Shown here: positions 12,325 through 21,083 of the stretch, piece by piece
Position numbering within the stretch: the first letter of the stretch is position 1
Layout: the number at the start of each line of letters is the position of its first letter
Origin: a virus
Reading direction: 5' to 3' (one strand)
Virus record (IMG/VR): IMGVR_UViG_3300025135_000016
Span: 1-30,766 of that record
DNA length: 30,766 bases
The notes under the pieces: generated by a model
Databases searched by the model: none
What the model was told of the DNA's origin: nothing
What the model saw: only the letters and a program-made list of their open reading frames with translations
Position numbers and translations under genes: made by a program

Positions 12325-12690
12325 ATGAAAGTAGTAGTAGTCGATAAGAAATTACCGATGAGCTTATACGACATTATTCGATTTCAAATTAACACTTATT
12401 GTTTTTTAAACAATGTTCGAATTAGTCCTGCTCAAATGGATACACTGGCATACTTAGGTATGTGGGGAGAAATGAATATTTCAGATTTTTGTGAGCAAAT
12501 TGTTCACACCGAAGAAGTTTTTGGCAATCCTCAAACTGTTAGAAATTTTATTATCAAATGTGTTAAAGATAAGTTAGTTATTAGAAAAGGCTTAGGTAAT
12601 AAAGTAATTATTCTTTCTGAGGATTTTGAATTACTAAAAGAAAATAATTTTTTAATAAACCTTAAAGTGTACCATGTATCGGAAAGCTAA
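12325..12690 (+). CDS. Possible winged-helix DNA-binding protein
   Basis: The 121-aa protein appears all-helical with two short C-terminal strands: helices around residues 10-30, 36-47, 52-61 and 72-84 (GNPQTVRNFIIKCVKDKLV), then IRKGLGNKVIILSE as a beta hairpin, the order expected for a winged helix with recognition helix 72-84. This would fit a regulator or a terminase-associated DNA-binding protein. No exact family is recognised. It overlaps the IHF-like gene by 17 bases, so the two are translated together. Confidence 0.55.
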   Translation: MKVVVVDKKLPMSLYDIIRFQINTYCFLNNVRISPAQMDTLAYLGMWGEMNISDFCEQIVHTEEVFGNPQTVRNFIIKCVKDKLVIRKGLGNKVIILSEDFELLKENNFLINLKVYHVSES

Positions 12691-13030
12691 AGATTTAATT
12701 CCTGATGTAGCAAAAGAGTTAGGGAAAAATGCTGAAGAAGTTAACGACGTTGTAGATTTTTATTATAAAGAATTACGTAATAAATTGGAAAGTTTAAAAC
12801 ACCCTAGAGTTTTTGTAAGAGAGCTTGGAGTATTTTATCTAAGTAAAAAAAAGCTAGAAGAGTCAATTGAAAAACTTTCAGTGATTGTTGAAAAAGCTAC
12901 TCCGGAAACTTTTAAAGAAGTATCGATTGTTGAAACCAAGAAAGCTTTGATCGTTCAACAAAAAGAAATATTAAGTATTATCAATGTAAACCGTAAGGAA
13001 TATGAACGTAAAAAAAATATGGAAAAGTAG
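12674..13030 (+). CDS. HU/IHF-like DNA-binding protein
   Basis: The 118-aa protein shows the HU/IHF order: an N-terminal helical pair (LIPDVAKELGKNAEEVNDVVDFYYKEL) followed by PRVFVRELGVFYLS, which matches the beta-turn before the DNA-binding arms (usually GFGxF). The arm region is shortened and replaced by a long charged helix to the C-terminus, so DNA bending may differ from true IHF. crAss-like phages carry IHF-type genes close to the packaging genes, and this one lies in the same place. It may bend DNA during packaging or regulate late genes. It overlaps both neighbouring frames. Confidence 0.7.
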   Translation: MYRKAKDLIPDVAKELGKNAEEVNDVVDFYYKELRNKLESLKHPRVFVRELGVFYLSKKKLEESIEKLSVIVEKATPETFKEVSIVETKKALIVQQKEILSIINVNRKEYERKKNMEK

Positions 13031-13310
13031 AAACGAAATTCTCAATGGCCTAAAAAATAACATTTTTAAAACTGAGGCTGTTGAGTTGATTGCTTCCGAA
13101 AGAATGAATGTTTGCAAAGAGTGTCCGGAATTTGATTTAAAGGGGGATAAATGTTATGTAAAAGGTACTCAACCTTGTTGTGGAAATTGTGGATGTGCTT
13201 TAGACTTAAAGACAAGGAGTTTGTCAAGCAGTTGCCCTTTGGGGAAATGGGAACCAGTACTAACTGAATCTGAAGAGGATCAGTTAGATTTACTAAACGA
13301 AAAAAAATAA
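13002..13310 (+). CDS. Cysteine-rich zinc-ribbon protein
   Basis: Eight cysteines in 41 residues (Cys38, 41, 51, 59, 60, 63, 65 and 78) make paired knuckles: CKEC near the start, CCGNCGC in the middle and a late SCPLGKW. This is enough for one or two zinc sites. The N-terminal 35 residues form a basic helix (MNVKKIWKSRNEILNGLKNN) and the C-terminus is acidic. Small zinc proteins of this kind lie next to packaging genes in crAss-like phages; a role in the packaging machine or as a late regulator is inferred. Its start overlaps the IHF-like gene by 29 bases. Confidence 0.7.
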   Translation: MNVKKIWKSRNEILNGLKNNIFKTEAVELIASERMNVCKECPEFDLKGDKCYVKGTQPCCGNCGCALDLKTRSLSSSCPLGKWEPVLTESEEDQLDLLNEKK

Positions 13311-13314
13311 AACC

Positions 13315-14148
13315 ATGCTTAAATTTAAAGAAGAAGGGCATAAATATTTTTCTGATGATTCTTTTGATTGGGTCAGTGTTACTAAATTAGTTCATCAATT
13401 TAAAGAACCTTTCGATGCTAAAACTGTAGCAGACCGATGCTCTAAAGGAAAGAATCCTAAATATGCAGGAAAGGATCCTTTAAAAATAATAGAATCTTGG
13501 GAACGAGAAAATAAAAGAGCTATTGATTTAGGAAGTTGGTACCATAACCAAAGAGAAAAAGATGTTCTTGATTTAAATAGCATTACCAGGGATGGTATAG
13601 AGCTTCCTATAATAAGTCCTCATTTCGAGGAAAATGGAAACATTAAAATATCATCTTCTCAAACTTTAGTTTCTGGAGTATATCCGGAACACATGGTTTA
13701 TTTAAAATCTGCTAGCATCTGCGGTCAAGCTGATAGAGTAGAAGTAGTAGGAGATAGATTAGATATTTACGATTATAAAACCAATAAAGAAATCAAAACT
13801 GAAGGGTATCAATTTTATGATGGGACCAAAAAGAAAATGTTGGCGCCATTACATCATTTAGATGATTGTGAATTTAATGATTACGCTTTACAACTTAGTA
13901 TTTACATGTATGTAATACTAAAACATAATTATAATTTAACACCTGGAGTTTTAGAAATTCATCATATAAAATTTGAAGTAGAAGACTTGGATGAGTTTGG
14001 TTATCCTATAATTGCATTAGATCCTTTAGGAGAACCTATTATTAAAGAGGTTACTCCATACCGACTACCTTATTTAAAAAAAGAAGTTGTTTCTATGCTT
14101 AAGTGGTTAAAAGAACATAAACAAATAGTATTGAACAATGAACATTAG
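13315..14148 (+). CDS. PD-(D/E)XK superfamily nuclease
   Basis: The 277-aa protein carries RecB/Cas4-like nuclease elements: GSWYHNQRE (His77) in an N-terminal helix, GQADRVEVV (Asp140), and IYDYKTNKE with Asp153 and Lys155 as the D-x-K pair. A helical segment with YALQLSIYMYVI (about residues 192-203) matches the conserved QxxxY motif region of RecB-type nucleases. This family cuts or trims DNA in recombination and repair. The gene follows the zinc-ribbon gene after 4 bases and overlaps the next one by 11, so it is made together with the packaging proteins and may process DNA ends before or during packaging. All main catalytic residues are present. Confidence 0.75.
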   Translation: MLKFKEEGHKYFSDDSFDWVSVTKLVHQFKEPFDAKTVADRCSKGKNPKYAGKDPLKIIESWERENKRAIDLGSWYHNQREKDVLDLNSITRDGIELPIISPHFEENGNIKISSSQTLVSGVYPEHMVYLKSASICGQADRVEVVGDRLDIYDYKTNKEIKTEGYQFYDGTKKKMLAPLHHLDDCEFNDYALQLSIYMYVILKHNYNLTPGVLEIHHIKFEVEDLDEFGYPIIALDPLGEPIIKEVTPYRLPYLKKEVVSMLKWLKEHKQIVLNNEH

Positions 14149-14662
14149 ATTATTTGAAGTTGATGGGAGAGGTGTAAAAGTAACGGAGCATTGTTATATG
14201 ATCTCTTGGTTAAAATCTATTATTGATGAATTTCCAGAAGAACATTTAAAAATATTCGCTTACATTTATTACATAAGTTATACGGGTCCGGAAAATCCAT
14301 ATTTTAATATTTCTGAATTAGATAGAGAAGAAAAAATACTAAGAGATTTACAGCCAGAGTTTGATATTGAAGATCCTTTAATATTAAGAGCTGTTGACGA
14401 ATGTAAAAAATTGTATGAAACTCCTACTAAGAAATCGTATATTGCAATAAAGACTATGTTAGAAAGATTGAATACATACCTTGAAACTACTGAAATTACT
14501 GATGGTAGAGATGGTAATATTGGATCAATGCTTCGAATAGCTAAAGAGTTTAAAACTGTTCGCGAATCATTTCAAGGTGTTATGGAAGCTGTTAAAGAAG
14601 AAGAAAAAGTAATGGCTCGCGGTAAGTCTTCCATTCCCTACGACCTAAGACCTAACTCATGA
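14138..14662 (+). CDS. Hypothetical protein, possible small terminase subunit
   Basis: The 174-aa protein is predominantly helical with an acidic character (VTEHCYMISWLKSIIDEF, ILRAVDECKKLYETPTKKSY, AMKTM-like helices) and a basic, Pro-containing C-terminus (MARGKSSIPYDLRPNS). It sits directly upstream of the large terminase gene with an ATGA stop-start overlap, the normal place for a small terminase subunit. No helix-turn-helix could be read with confidence, so the terminase role rests on position and size. Confidence 0.45.
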   Translation: MNIRLFEVDGRGVKVTEHCYMISWLKSIIDEFPEEHLKIFAYIYYISYTGPENPYFNISELDREEKILRDLQPEFDIEDPLILRAVDECKKLYETPTKKSYIAIKTMLERLNTYLETTEITDGRDGNIGSMLRIAKEFKTVRESFQGVMEAVKEEEKVMARGKSSIPYDLRPNS

Positions 14663-16893
14663 TAATTTACGACAAAAAAGATATTGGGGAAATATATGAA
14701 AATATTCCTTGTTGGGATAATGGAGATTGGAAATTAATATCTTTTTCTAGTAGAGATGAGTTTGCAGAAGTTTTAGAAACAGATTATTTTAAAGAACCTG
14801 GAGAGTATGAATTAGATAATATAGTTGATGAGTTTAAAACAGAAGCTATAAAGTTTAAAAGGGATGGTTTCTATTGTGATTTTTTAGAAGGAACTATTGA
14901 CTTTGAAGATTACTGGGATTTTGAAAAACTTAAAAGTAGAAAAGGTTGTTTCTTTTATAGAGGAGATAAAAAATATTATCTAACTCGGTATTATTATTTT
15001 TGGATTAACTTTTTAGAAATTATAGATAAGGTTAAAAAGAAACGTAGGTTTAATGATATTTGGGATACTCAAATATGGATGGATCTATATGAGTTTATTG
15101 CTGAATTAAAATATCAACATGCCGTAGTTTTAAAGAAGCGTCAGTTTGGATCATCGTTATATCATGTAGCAAAGCTTATTAACATTATGTGGTTTGAAGA
15201 CTCTCCTGTATTAAAAATGGGAGCATCCTTAGAAACATATCTTACTGGAGTAAACGGTTCTTGGAAATTTGCTCAAATGTATAGGACTTTCTTAAATAAG
15301 AATACGGCATGGACAAGAGAAATGAATCCTGGTGTTGTAGGTGAGTGGAATCAAAAGCAACAAGTAACTGAGGCAGGTAAAACTTTTGATATAGGTCTTA
15401 TGGGTACGATGCAATCTATATCTTTTCACCAATCTGATACAGCAGGTGTAGGTGGTTTAACTACTATGTTCTTTTATGAAGAAGCTGGTATTGCTCCATC
15501 AATGGATAAAACATTGGAGTTTTTATTACCTGCAATGGAAGCAGGAGATATAACAACTGGATTTTTTGTAGCTGCGGGAACTGTTGGAGACTTAGCCCAA
15601 TGTAAACCTTTAAAAAATTATATCTATAAAGCTAAAACTAATAACTTTTATACAATAAAAAATAAACATGTTAACTTTAAAGGAACTGTTCAAGAAACGG
15701 GAATGTTTATTCCTGAACAATATTCAATGCCTCCGTTTATTGACGAGTATGGAAATAGCTTAGTTAAAGAAGCAACCAAACGATTAGAAGAATTGTATGC
15801 TGAATGGGAAAGAGATTTAGAACCCGAAACTTGTCAGATTCGTAAATCTCAAAGACCTATAAATATGCAAGTGGCTTTTGCTTCTAGATCTGAATCGAGA
15901 TTTCCATTAGCCTTAATTGAAAGTTATAAATTAGAACTTCAAGATGGCAAATGTCCTTCGGAATTTGTAGACTTAGAAGAAGAAATTAATGGTGATATTA
16001 AAATTATCCCTAGCAAAAAAGCACCTATTAGGGAATTTCCTGTAGATAAAAAAAGGGTAGATAAGACTGGAATTATTGAAATGTGGGAACGTCCTGATCC
16101 AAATGCTCCATGGGGAACTTATTATGGATCTATTGACCCTGTTGCCGAAGGTAAAACAACATCTACCGATTCCTTATGTACAATTTTTATTTACAAGAAC
16201 CCTTTAGAAGTAACCAAAAATGTAAATGGTAAACCTAGTACGTATGTTGAGGGAGATAGAGTTGTTTGTTCCTGGGCAGGAAGGTTTGATGATATAAATG
16301 ATACTCACAAAAGATTAGAATTAATTATTAGAATCTATAACGCTTGGACTTTAATTGAGGCTAACGTTTCATTGTTTGTGTTGTATATGATAATGAAAAG
16401 ATATCAAAGGTATTTGGTTCCAAAAGATCAAATGGTTTTTCTTAAAGAGTTGGGCTCTAACAAACAATCGCATCAAGAATTTGGTTGGAAAAATACAGGA
16501 ACTATATTTACTACTAACCTGCTTCCTTATTTGATAGCGTTCATTAAAGAAAAAATTTATCAAGAAACAGATGATGTTGGAGAAGTAACAAGTACCACAT
16601 TTGGAATTGAAAGAATTCCAGATTATATGGCCTTAGAAGAAATGACTCAGTATGAGCATGGCATGAACGTCGATAGATTAATTGCTTTAGCAGCTTTAAT
16701 TGCATTTGTAAAACTACAGAATGCAAATCGAGGTATGATGAAAAGATTTGATTTAGAATCAGATGAACACTTGGATATGTCAGATAAAATTTATAAATTA
16801 GATAAACGTAGTGCTTTTAAAACTATAGGTACGGGTAGTAAATCGGGAAGTTATCAAAAGCCTAACCGAAACCCATTTAGACGAATTAATTAA
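14659..16893 (+). CDS. terL: Large terminase subunit (ATPase and nuclease)
   Basis: The 744-aa protein carries both terminase motors. The ATPase has a Walker A-like KKRQFGSS (residues 159-166, the terminase-type deviant P-loop), a Walker B of FFYEEAG (271-277) and a coupling segment near AAGTVGD (305-311). The RNase H-like nuclease domain begins with YYGSIDPVAEG (Asp493), and later acids lie in WAGRFDD and in MNVDRLIALAALIAF near the C-terminus. It cuts concatemeric DNA and pumps it into the prohead through the portal. It is larger than the usual 450-650 residues, as in crAss-like phages. Genes upstream and downstream overlap or lie two bases away. Confidence 0.9.
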   Translation: MIIYDKKDIGEIYENIPCWDNGDWKLISFSSRDEFAEVLETDYFKEPGEYELDNIVDEFKTEAIKFKRDGFYCDFLEGTIDFEDYWDFEKLKSRKGCFFYRGDKKYYLTRYYYFWINFLEIIDKVKKKRRFNDIWDTQIWMDLYEFIAELKYQHAVVLKKRQFGSSLYHVAKLINIMWFEDSPVLKMGASLETYLTGVNGSWKFAQMYRTFLNKNTAWTREMNPGVVGEWNQKQQVTEAGKTFDIGLMGTMQSISFHQSDTAGVGGLTTMFFYEEAGIAPSMDKTLEFLLPAMEAGDITTGFFVAAGTVGDLAQCKPLKNYIYKAKTNNFYTIKNKHVNFKGTVQETGMFIPEQYSMPPFIDEYGNSLVKEATKRLEELYAEWERDLEPETCQIRKSQRPINMQVAFASRSESRFPLALIESYKLELQDGKCPSEFVDLEEEINGDIKIIPSKKAPIREFPVDKKRVDKTGIIEMWERPDPNAPWGTYYGSIDPVAEGKTTSTDSLCTIFIYKNPLEVTKNVNGKPSTYVEGDRVVCSWAGRFDDINDTHKRLELIIRIYNAWTLIEANVSLFVLYMIMKRYQRYLVPKDQMVFLKELGSNKQSHQEFGWKNTGTIFTTNLLPYLIAFIKEKIYQETDDVGEVTSTTFGIERIPDYMALEEMTQYEHGMNVDRLIALAALIAFVKLQNANRGMMKRFDLESDEHLDMSDKIYKLDKRSAFKTIGTGSKSGSYQKPNRNPFRRIN

Positions 16894-16895
16894 TT

Positions 16896-19676
16896 ATGCA
16901 AGTACAAAACGCAATTCAGATTAAAAACAACGGTTCTAGAAAAGGAGTCCGTGACGGATTTAATTCATTTACGCAACCTATTCAATTTTTACCATTAGAT
17001 CAAAAAGATGGTGACTGGGCAATTCATAATTTGGATTGGTTAGAATGGCAAGGTGTAAAACAAATTTCTCAAAATGCTCGCAGGTTAATGAAAAATTATA
17101 AACTTGCTGTTGGTACCATCGACAGAGAAGATTATATTCCTAACCAAGAAATTAATGAAAATTCAGAACTCCTTGATATTTTAGACAGTGATTATGTAGG
17201 TGAGCAAAATAACGATAGTGCTTTTGATTTAAAATTCTATCCTATTATACCCAATGTAATAAACGTACTTACTTCTGAGTTTGCTAAACGAAATACTAAA
17301 ATTGATTATAGGGCTATTGATGAACATTCTTATAGTGAGATTTTTGAAAAAAAGAAATCCGATATCGAAGCTGTTTTGTTAGAAGATGCTCAAGTAAAGT
17401 TAATTGAAAGAATGGTTGAGATGGGTATGGACCCAAATGATCCTGAAGCACAAGAACAGTTAGATCCAGAAGCTTTAAAAAGACTTCCCGAAATTGAAGA
17501 TTTTTATTCTAAAGAATATCAAACTCTTGGTGAGCAGTGGGCTGTTAAACAGCATGCTATTGACATGGAACGTTTTAAAATGGAAGAGCTTGAAGAAATA
17601 GCATTTAGAGATATGCTTATTACTGATAGAGAGTTTTGGCATTTTTTAATGTATGAAGATGATTATGAGGTCGAGTTATGGAATCCGGTTCTTACGTTTT
17701 ATCACAAATCTCCAAGTGTTCGATACATATCTCAAGCAAGCTGGGTTGGTAAAATTGACATGTTAACAATATCTGACGTTATTGATATTTATGGGCCAAG
17801 ATTAACTCAAAGTCAGTTAGAATCTTTAGAGGGTATGCATCCAGTTAGAGCAGGAAGATATTTATTAGATGGAGTTCAAAACGACGGTTCTTATTATAAT
17901 CCAGCAATAAGTCATAATGATAACTTAGATCCGTCATTGCAGATGAAGCAATGGCAGTCATTTAATACTAACGGTTATAATGCTGACGATGTTATATCTT
18001 GGATTATAGGGCAGGGTGAGCATGGCTCATCTATGTTTAACGATCAGATGCTTCGTGTAACTACAGCGTATTGGAAAACTCAACGTAAGATTGGATATCT
18101 TACAAGTATCGATGAAGGAGGGCAAAAGCATATAGCGGTAATTGATGAAAATTATGTTATTGCAAATAATCCAATTTATCATACAAAATTTACAAAGGAA
18201 AGGAATGCAGAAACTTTAGTTTTTGGAGATCATATAGAATGGCTTTGGATTAATCAAACCTATGGAGGTGTTAAAATTGGACCAAACAGAATGTCGTTTC
18301 AAGGAACTACAGATAGAGATGAGTTTACTCCATTATACATAGGAATAGATAAAAATGAAATTGGTCCTTTACGTTTTCAGTTTAAAGGTGACGATTCAAT
18401 ATATGGATCAAAAGTTCCAGTAGAAGGTAAAATTTTTACAGAACGTAATTCAAAATCTACAGCTCCTGTTGATTTAATGAAGTCGGCACAAGTTGGCTTT
18501 AATATGGTTAATAATCAAATAGCCGATATATTAATTGATGAAATTGGAACTGTCGTTGCATTAGATCAGAATGCTTTACCTCAAAAATCTTTAGGTGAAG
18601 ATTGGGGTAAGGGTAACTATGCAAAAGCATATGTTGCAATGAAAGACTTTAGCATACTTCCATTAGATACATCTTTGATGAATACTGAAAATGCTTTAAA
18701 CTTTCAGCATTATCAGACTTTAAATTTGGAACAGAGTAATAGATTAATGACTAGAATTCAACTAGCCAATTATTTTAAAACTCAAGCTTTGGAAGTTATT
18801 GGAATGACGCCTCAACGTATGGGTCAACAGATGGGACAAACCTCAACAGCTACGGAAGTAGAACAATCTGTTGCGGGTTCCTATGCACAAACCGAGATGT
18901 ATTTTATTCAGCATTCAGATTATTTAATGCCTAGAGTGCACCAGATGAGAACTGACTTAGCTCAGTTTTATCATTCTAATAAATCTTCTGTTCGTTTACA
19001 AGGGTTAGTTTCTCCTGATGAAAGAAAGTTTTTTGAAATTAACGGAACTGATTTATTGTTAATCGACATTAATGTTTTTGCAAGAACAAGTGCAAATCAC
19101 AGAAGTATAATTGAAAGAATTCAAAATATTGTTGCTACTAACAATACAATGGGAGCTTCTATTTATGACTTATCTCAAGTAATGGAAGTCGATTCTTTAG
19201 GAACTCTTAATTCTAAACTTAAAGCTGTTGAAGAAAAACAAGCAAGACAAGCAGAAGAAGAGCATGCTAGAGCTAAAGAGTTAGCCGATATGGAAATAAA
19301 AGCTAAAGAGCAAGAACTTAAATTAGCAAACGATCATGAAAAGTTATTACTTGAAATGAAAAATCGTAAAGACTTAATGGTTGCTGAAATTAGAGCTGCT
19401 GGATTTGGAGCAATGCAAGATATCAATGAAAATAAACAATCTGATTTTATAGATGCTATGGAATCAATTCGCTCTAGAGATGAGTATTCCGAAACAATGA
19501 CTTTTAAAAAAGAGCAGGAAAGTAATAAAATGGATTTATCAAAAAGAAAGCTTGATTTAGAAGAACGTAAAATTGAACAAGCTAGAGAAAAATCAGATAC
19601 CGATTTAAAAATTGCAAGAGAGAATCAAACTAAAGCCGAAATAGATAGCAGAAAAAATAAAAAGTTTAGAGAATAA
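16896..19676 (+). CDS. Portal protein
   Basis: The 926-aa protein directly follows the terminase gene. Its position, size and composition fit the large portals of crAss-like phages (about 800-900 residues): an acidic N-terminal region, a long mixed alpha/beta body with many aromatic residues, and MTPQRMGQQMGQTSTATEVEQ (about residue 640), the kind of loop-helix stretch found near portal crowns. The last 140 residues are a strong coiled coil (EEKQARQAEEEHARAKELAD, then KEQELKLANDHEKLL), a barrel-like extension. The portal ring forms the DNA channel at one head vertex, nucleates the capsid and docks the terminase. The call rests on context and length more than a single motif. Confidence 0.8.
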   Translation: MQVQNAIQIKNNGSRKGVRDGFNSFTQPIQFLPLDQKDGDWAIHNLDWLEWQGVKQISQNARRLMKNYKLAVGTIDREDYIPNQEINENSELLDILDSDYVGEQNNDSAFDLKFYPIIPNVINVLTSEFAKRNTKIDYRAIDEHSYSEIFEKKKSDIEAVLLEDAQVKLIERMVEMGMDPNDPEAQEQLDPEALKRLPEIEDFYSKEYQTLGEQWAVKQHAIDMERFKMEELEEIAFRDMLITDREFWHFLMYEDDYEVELWNPVLTFYHKSPSVRYISQASWVGKIDMLTISDVIDIYGPRLTQSQLESLEGMHPVRAGRYLLDGVQNDGSYYNPAISHNDNLDPSLQMKQWQSFNTNGYNADDVISWIIGQGEHGSSMFNDQMLRVTTAYWKTQRKIGYLTSIDEGGQKHIAVIDENYVIANNPIYHTKFTKERNAETLVFGDHIEWLWINQTYGGVKIGPNRMSFQGTTDRDEFTPLYIGIDKNEIGPLRFQFKGDDSIYGSKVPVEGKIFTERNSKSTAPVDLMKSAQVGFNMVNNQIADILIDEIGTVVALDQNALPQKSLGEDWGKGNYAKAYVAMKDFSILPLDTSLMNTENALNFQHYQTLNLEQSNRLMTRIQLANYFKTQALEVIGMTPQRMGQQMGQTSTATEVEQSVAGSYAQTEMYFIQHSDYLMPRVHQMRTDLAQFYHSNKSSVRLQGLVSPDERKFFEINGTDLLLIDINVFARTSANHRSIIERIQNIVATNNTMGASIYDLSQVMEVDSLGTLNSKLKAVEEKQARQAEEEHARAKELADMEIKAKEQELKLANDHEKLLLEMKNRKDLMVAEIRAAGFGAMQDINENKQSDFIDAMESIRSRDEYSETMTFKKEQESNKMDLSKRKLDLEERKIEQAREKSDTDLKIARENQTKAEIDSRKNKKFRE

Positions 19677-19750
19677 AAACCTTTAAGTTTTCCAATTATT
19701 TTATTTTAGCTATATACTGCTCAGAAAATAAAAATCAACTATTAAAAGTT

Positions 19751-19791
19751 TAAATATTTATTGTTTATAGAATTTTAATTAAGTAAATTAG
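19751..19791 (+). promoter_or_regulatory. Candidate promoter before the scaffold gene
   Basis: TTG (19761-19763), 20 bases, TAAATTAG (19784-19791) partly fits the host consensus. The palindrome TAAATATTTA (19751-19760) precedes it, and TAAATATTTATTGTTTA is identical to 12035-12051. The 146-base spacer between portal and scaffold genes holds only this and the leader at 19793-19818. Confidence 0.4.
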
Positions 19792-19792
19792 A

Positions 19793-19818
19793 TAAAGTCA
19801 GTTACATAAAAAACCAAC
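19793..19818 (+). promoter_or_regulatory. Shared leader box, copy 1
   Basis: TAAAGTCA, two variable bases, then TACATAAAAAACCAACA ends a few bases before the ATG at 19823. A near-identical box ends before the ATG at 22781. It may be a translation-enhancing leader or part of a phage-specific promoter. Confidence 0.45.
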
Positions 19819-19822
19819 AAAT

Positions 19823-21055
19823 ATGAGTGATAAAAAAAATGTTAACGTTGTTGAAGTTAACGATATGGATGAGTTACTAGGAACAAAAGCTGCAACAGTT
19901 ATAACTCCAGATGATTCAAAAAAATCAGTTTTTTCACAACGGGAAGACAGTTTAGCGTTCCTTGACAATGAACCCAAAGATGGGTCAGATGATGATGATG
20001 ATGATGATTCACCTCCTCCGAAACCTGGGGATTTAAAAACTATTTTAGATTCGGACTTGGATGAAGAAGAGGATGAAGAAGGTTCTGAAGTTCAAAACAA
20101 AAACAAGGGTGGTCGTAAACCTGCTTTAATTGAGGCTATGAGAAAGCTTGAAGAAAAAGGTTTGATTACTCCATTCGAAGATGCTCCTGATTTAAGTGAG
20201 TATACGGCAGATGATTTTGTAGAGCTTATTGAAGCTAACATTGCTACGCATGTAGATGAGATTGCCAGAAAAGCTCCAATGGATGTTTTTAGCAAATTAG
20301 ATCCCAAGATTCAAGAGGTTGTTGCTTACAATTTAAATGGAGGAAAGGATATAACTTCTATTTTAAAAACGGTTGCTCAATCGCAAGAAGTTTCAAATCT
20401 TTCTTTAGATAAAGAAGAAGACCAGGAACGTATTGTAAGAGAGTGGTTAAGAGAAACTAAGTTTGGAACAGATGAAGAAATCGAAGATGAGATTACAGCT
20501 TATTTAGATCGTAATGAGTTAGACAAAAAAGCTTCTCAGTTTAAACCAAAGCTTGATAAAAAACAAGCCGAGATAATGCAAAACAAGCTGAATGAACAAG
20601 AGGAACGTAGAAAAAAAGCAGAAGAAGTTAAAGCTACATATGCTGAAAAAATTTACAAGACCTTAAACGTTACTCATCTTAACGGATTACCATTAGATAA
20701 TAAAATTCAAACAGCATTATTCTATGGTATGACTGATACATCGACTTATCAAGACAGAGAAGGTAACCCAACAAGCGAGTTAGGTTACTTGATTGAGCAA
20801 TATCAAATTGGTGATAATGCCAATCCGTCAATACTTCTCGAAGCATTATGGTTACTAAAAGACCCTAATAGTTATCGAGAAAGTGTAAAAACCCTTGGGA
20901 AAAAAGCTGCAACGGCTGATACTTACAGAGCTCTTAAATCTGCTTCTGATAAAAGGCAGCCTGCATCTTCAACACAAGAAAACCGAGAGGTACCTCAAAA
21001 TCGTGAGAATGTTAAAAGACGTTCTTCGAGCAGAAGTATTTTTTCTCGGAGTTAG
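19823..21055 (+). CDS. Probable capsid scaffold or head protein
   Basis: The 410-aa protein lies directly upstream of the major capsid gene and has the charge pattern of scaffolding proteins: a very acidic N-terminal third with a run of seven Asp (about residues 57-63), Glu/Asp-rich segments, then helical stretches (NKLNEQEERRKKAEEVKATY), and a basic Ser/Arg-rich C-terminus (VKRRSSSRSIFSRS) able to bind capsid subunits or DNA. No protease motif is seen. Its leader is shared with the gene at 22781. It is probably co-transcribed with the capsid gene 28 bases downstream. A minor virion role is an alternative. Confidence 0.65.
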   Translation: MSDKKNVNVVEVNDMDELLGTKAATVITPDDSKKSVFSQREDSLAFLDNEPKDGSDDDDDDDSPPPKPGDLKTILDSDLDEEEDEEGSEVQNKNKGGRKPALIEAMRKLEEKGLITPFEDAPDLSEYTADDFVELIEANIATHVDEIARKAPMDVFSKLDPKIQEVVAYNLNGGKDITSILKTVAQSQEVSNLSLDKEEDQERIVREWLRETKFGTDEEIEDEITAYLDRNELDKKASQFKPKLDKKQAEIMQNKLNEQEERRKKAEEVKATYAEKIYKTLNVTHLNGLPLDNKIQTALFYGMTDTSTYQDREGNPTSELGYLIEQYQIGDNANPSILLEALWLLKDPNSYRESVKTLGKKAATADTYRALKSASDKRQPASSTQENREVPQNRENVKRRSSSRSIFSRS

Positions 21056-21083
21056 TAAATTGGAAATTTTAAAACAAACATAA

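Noticed and set aside
10178-13346. AAATATTT at about 10180 and 13339 as promoters
   Set aside because: Both lie within the first codons of genes with no unit boundary; the octamer is expected a few times by chance in DNA this AT-rich.
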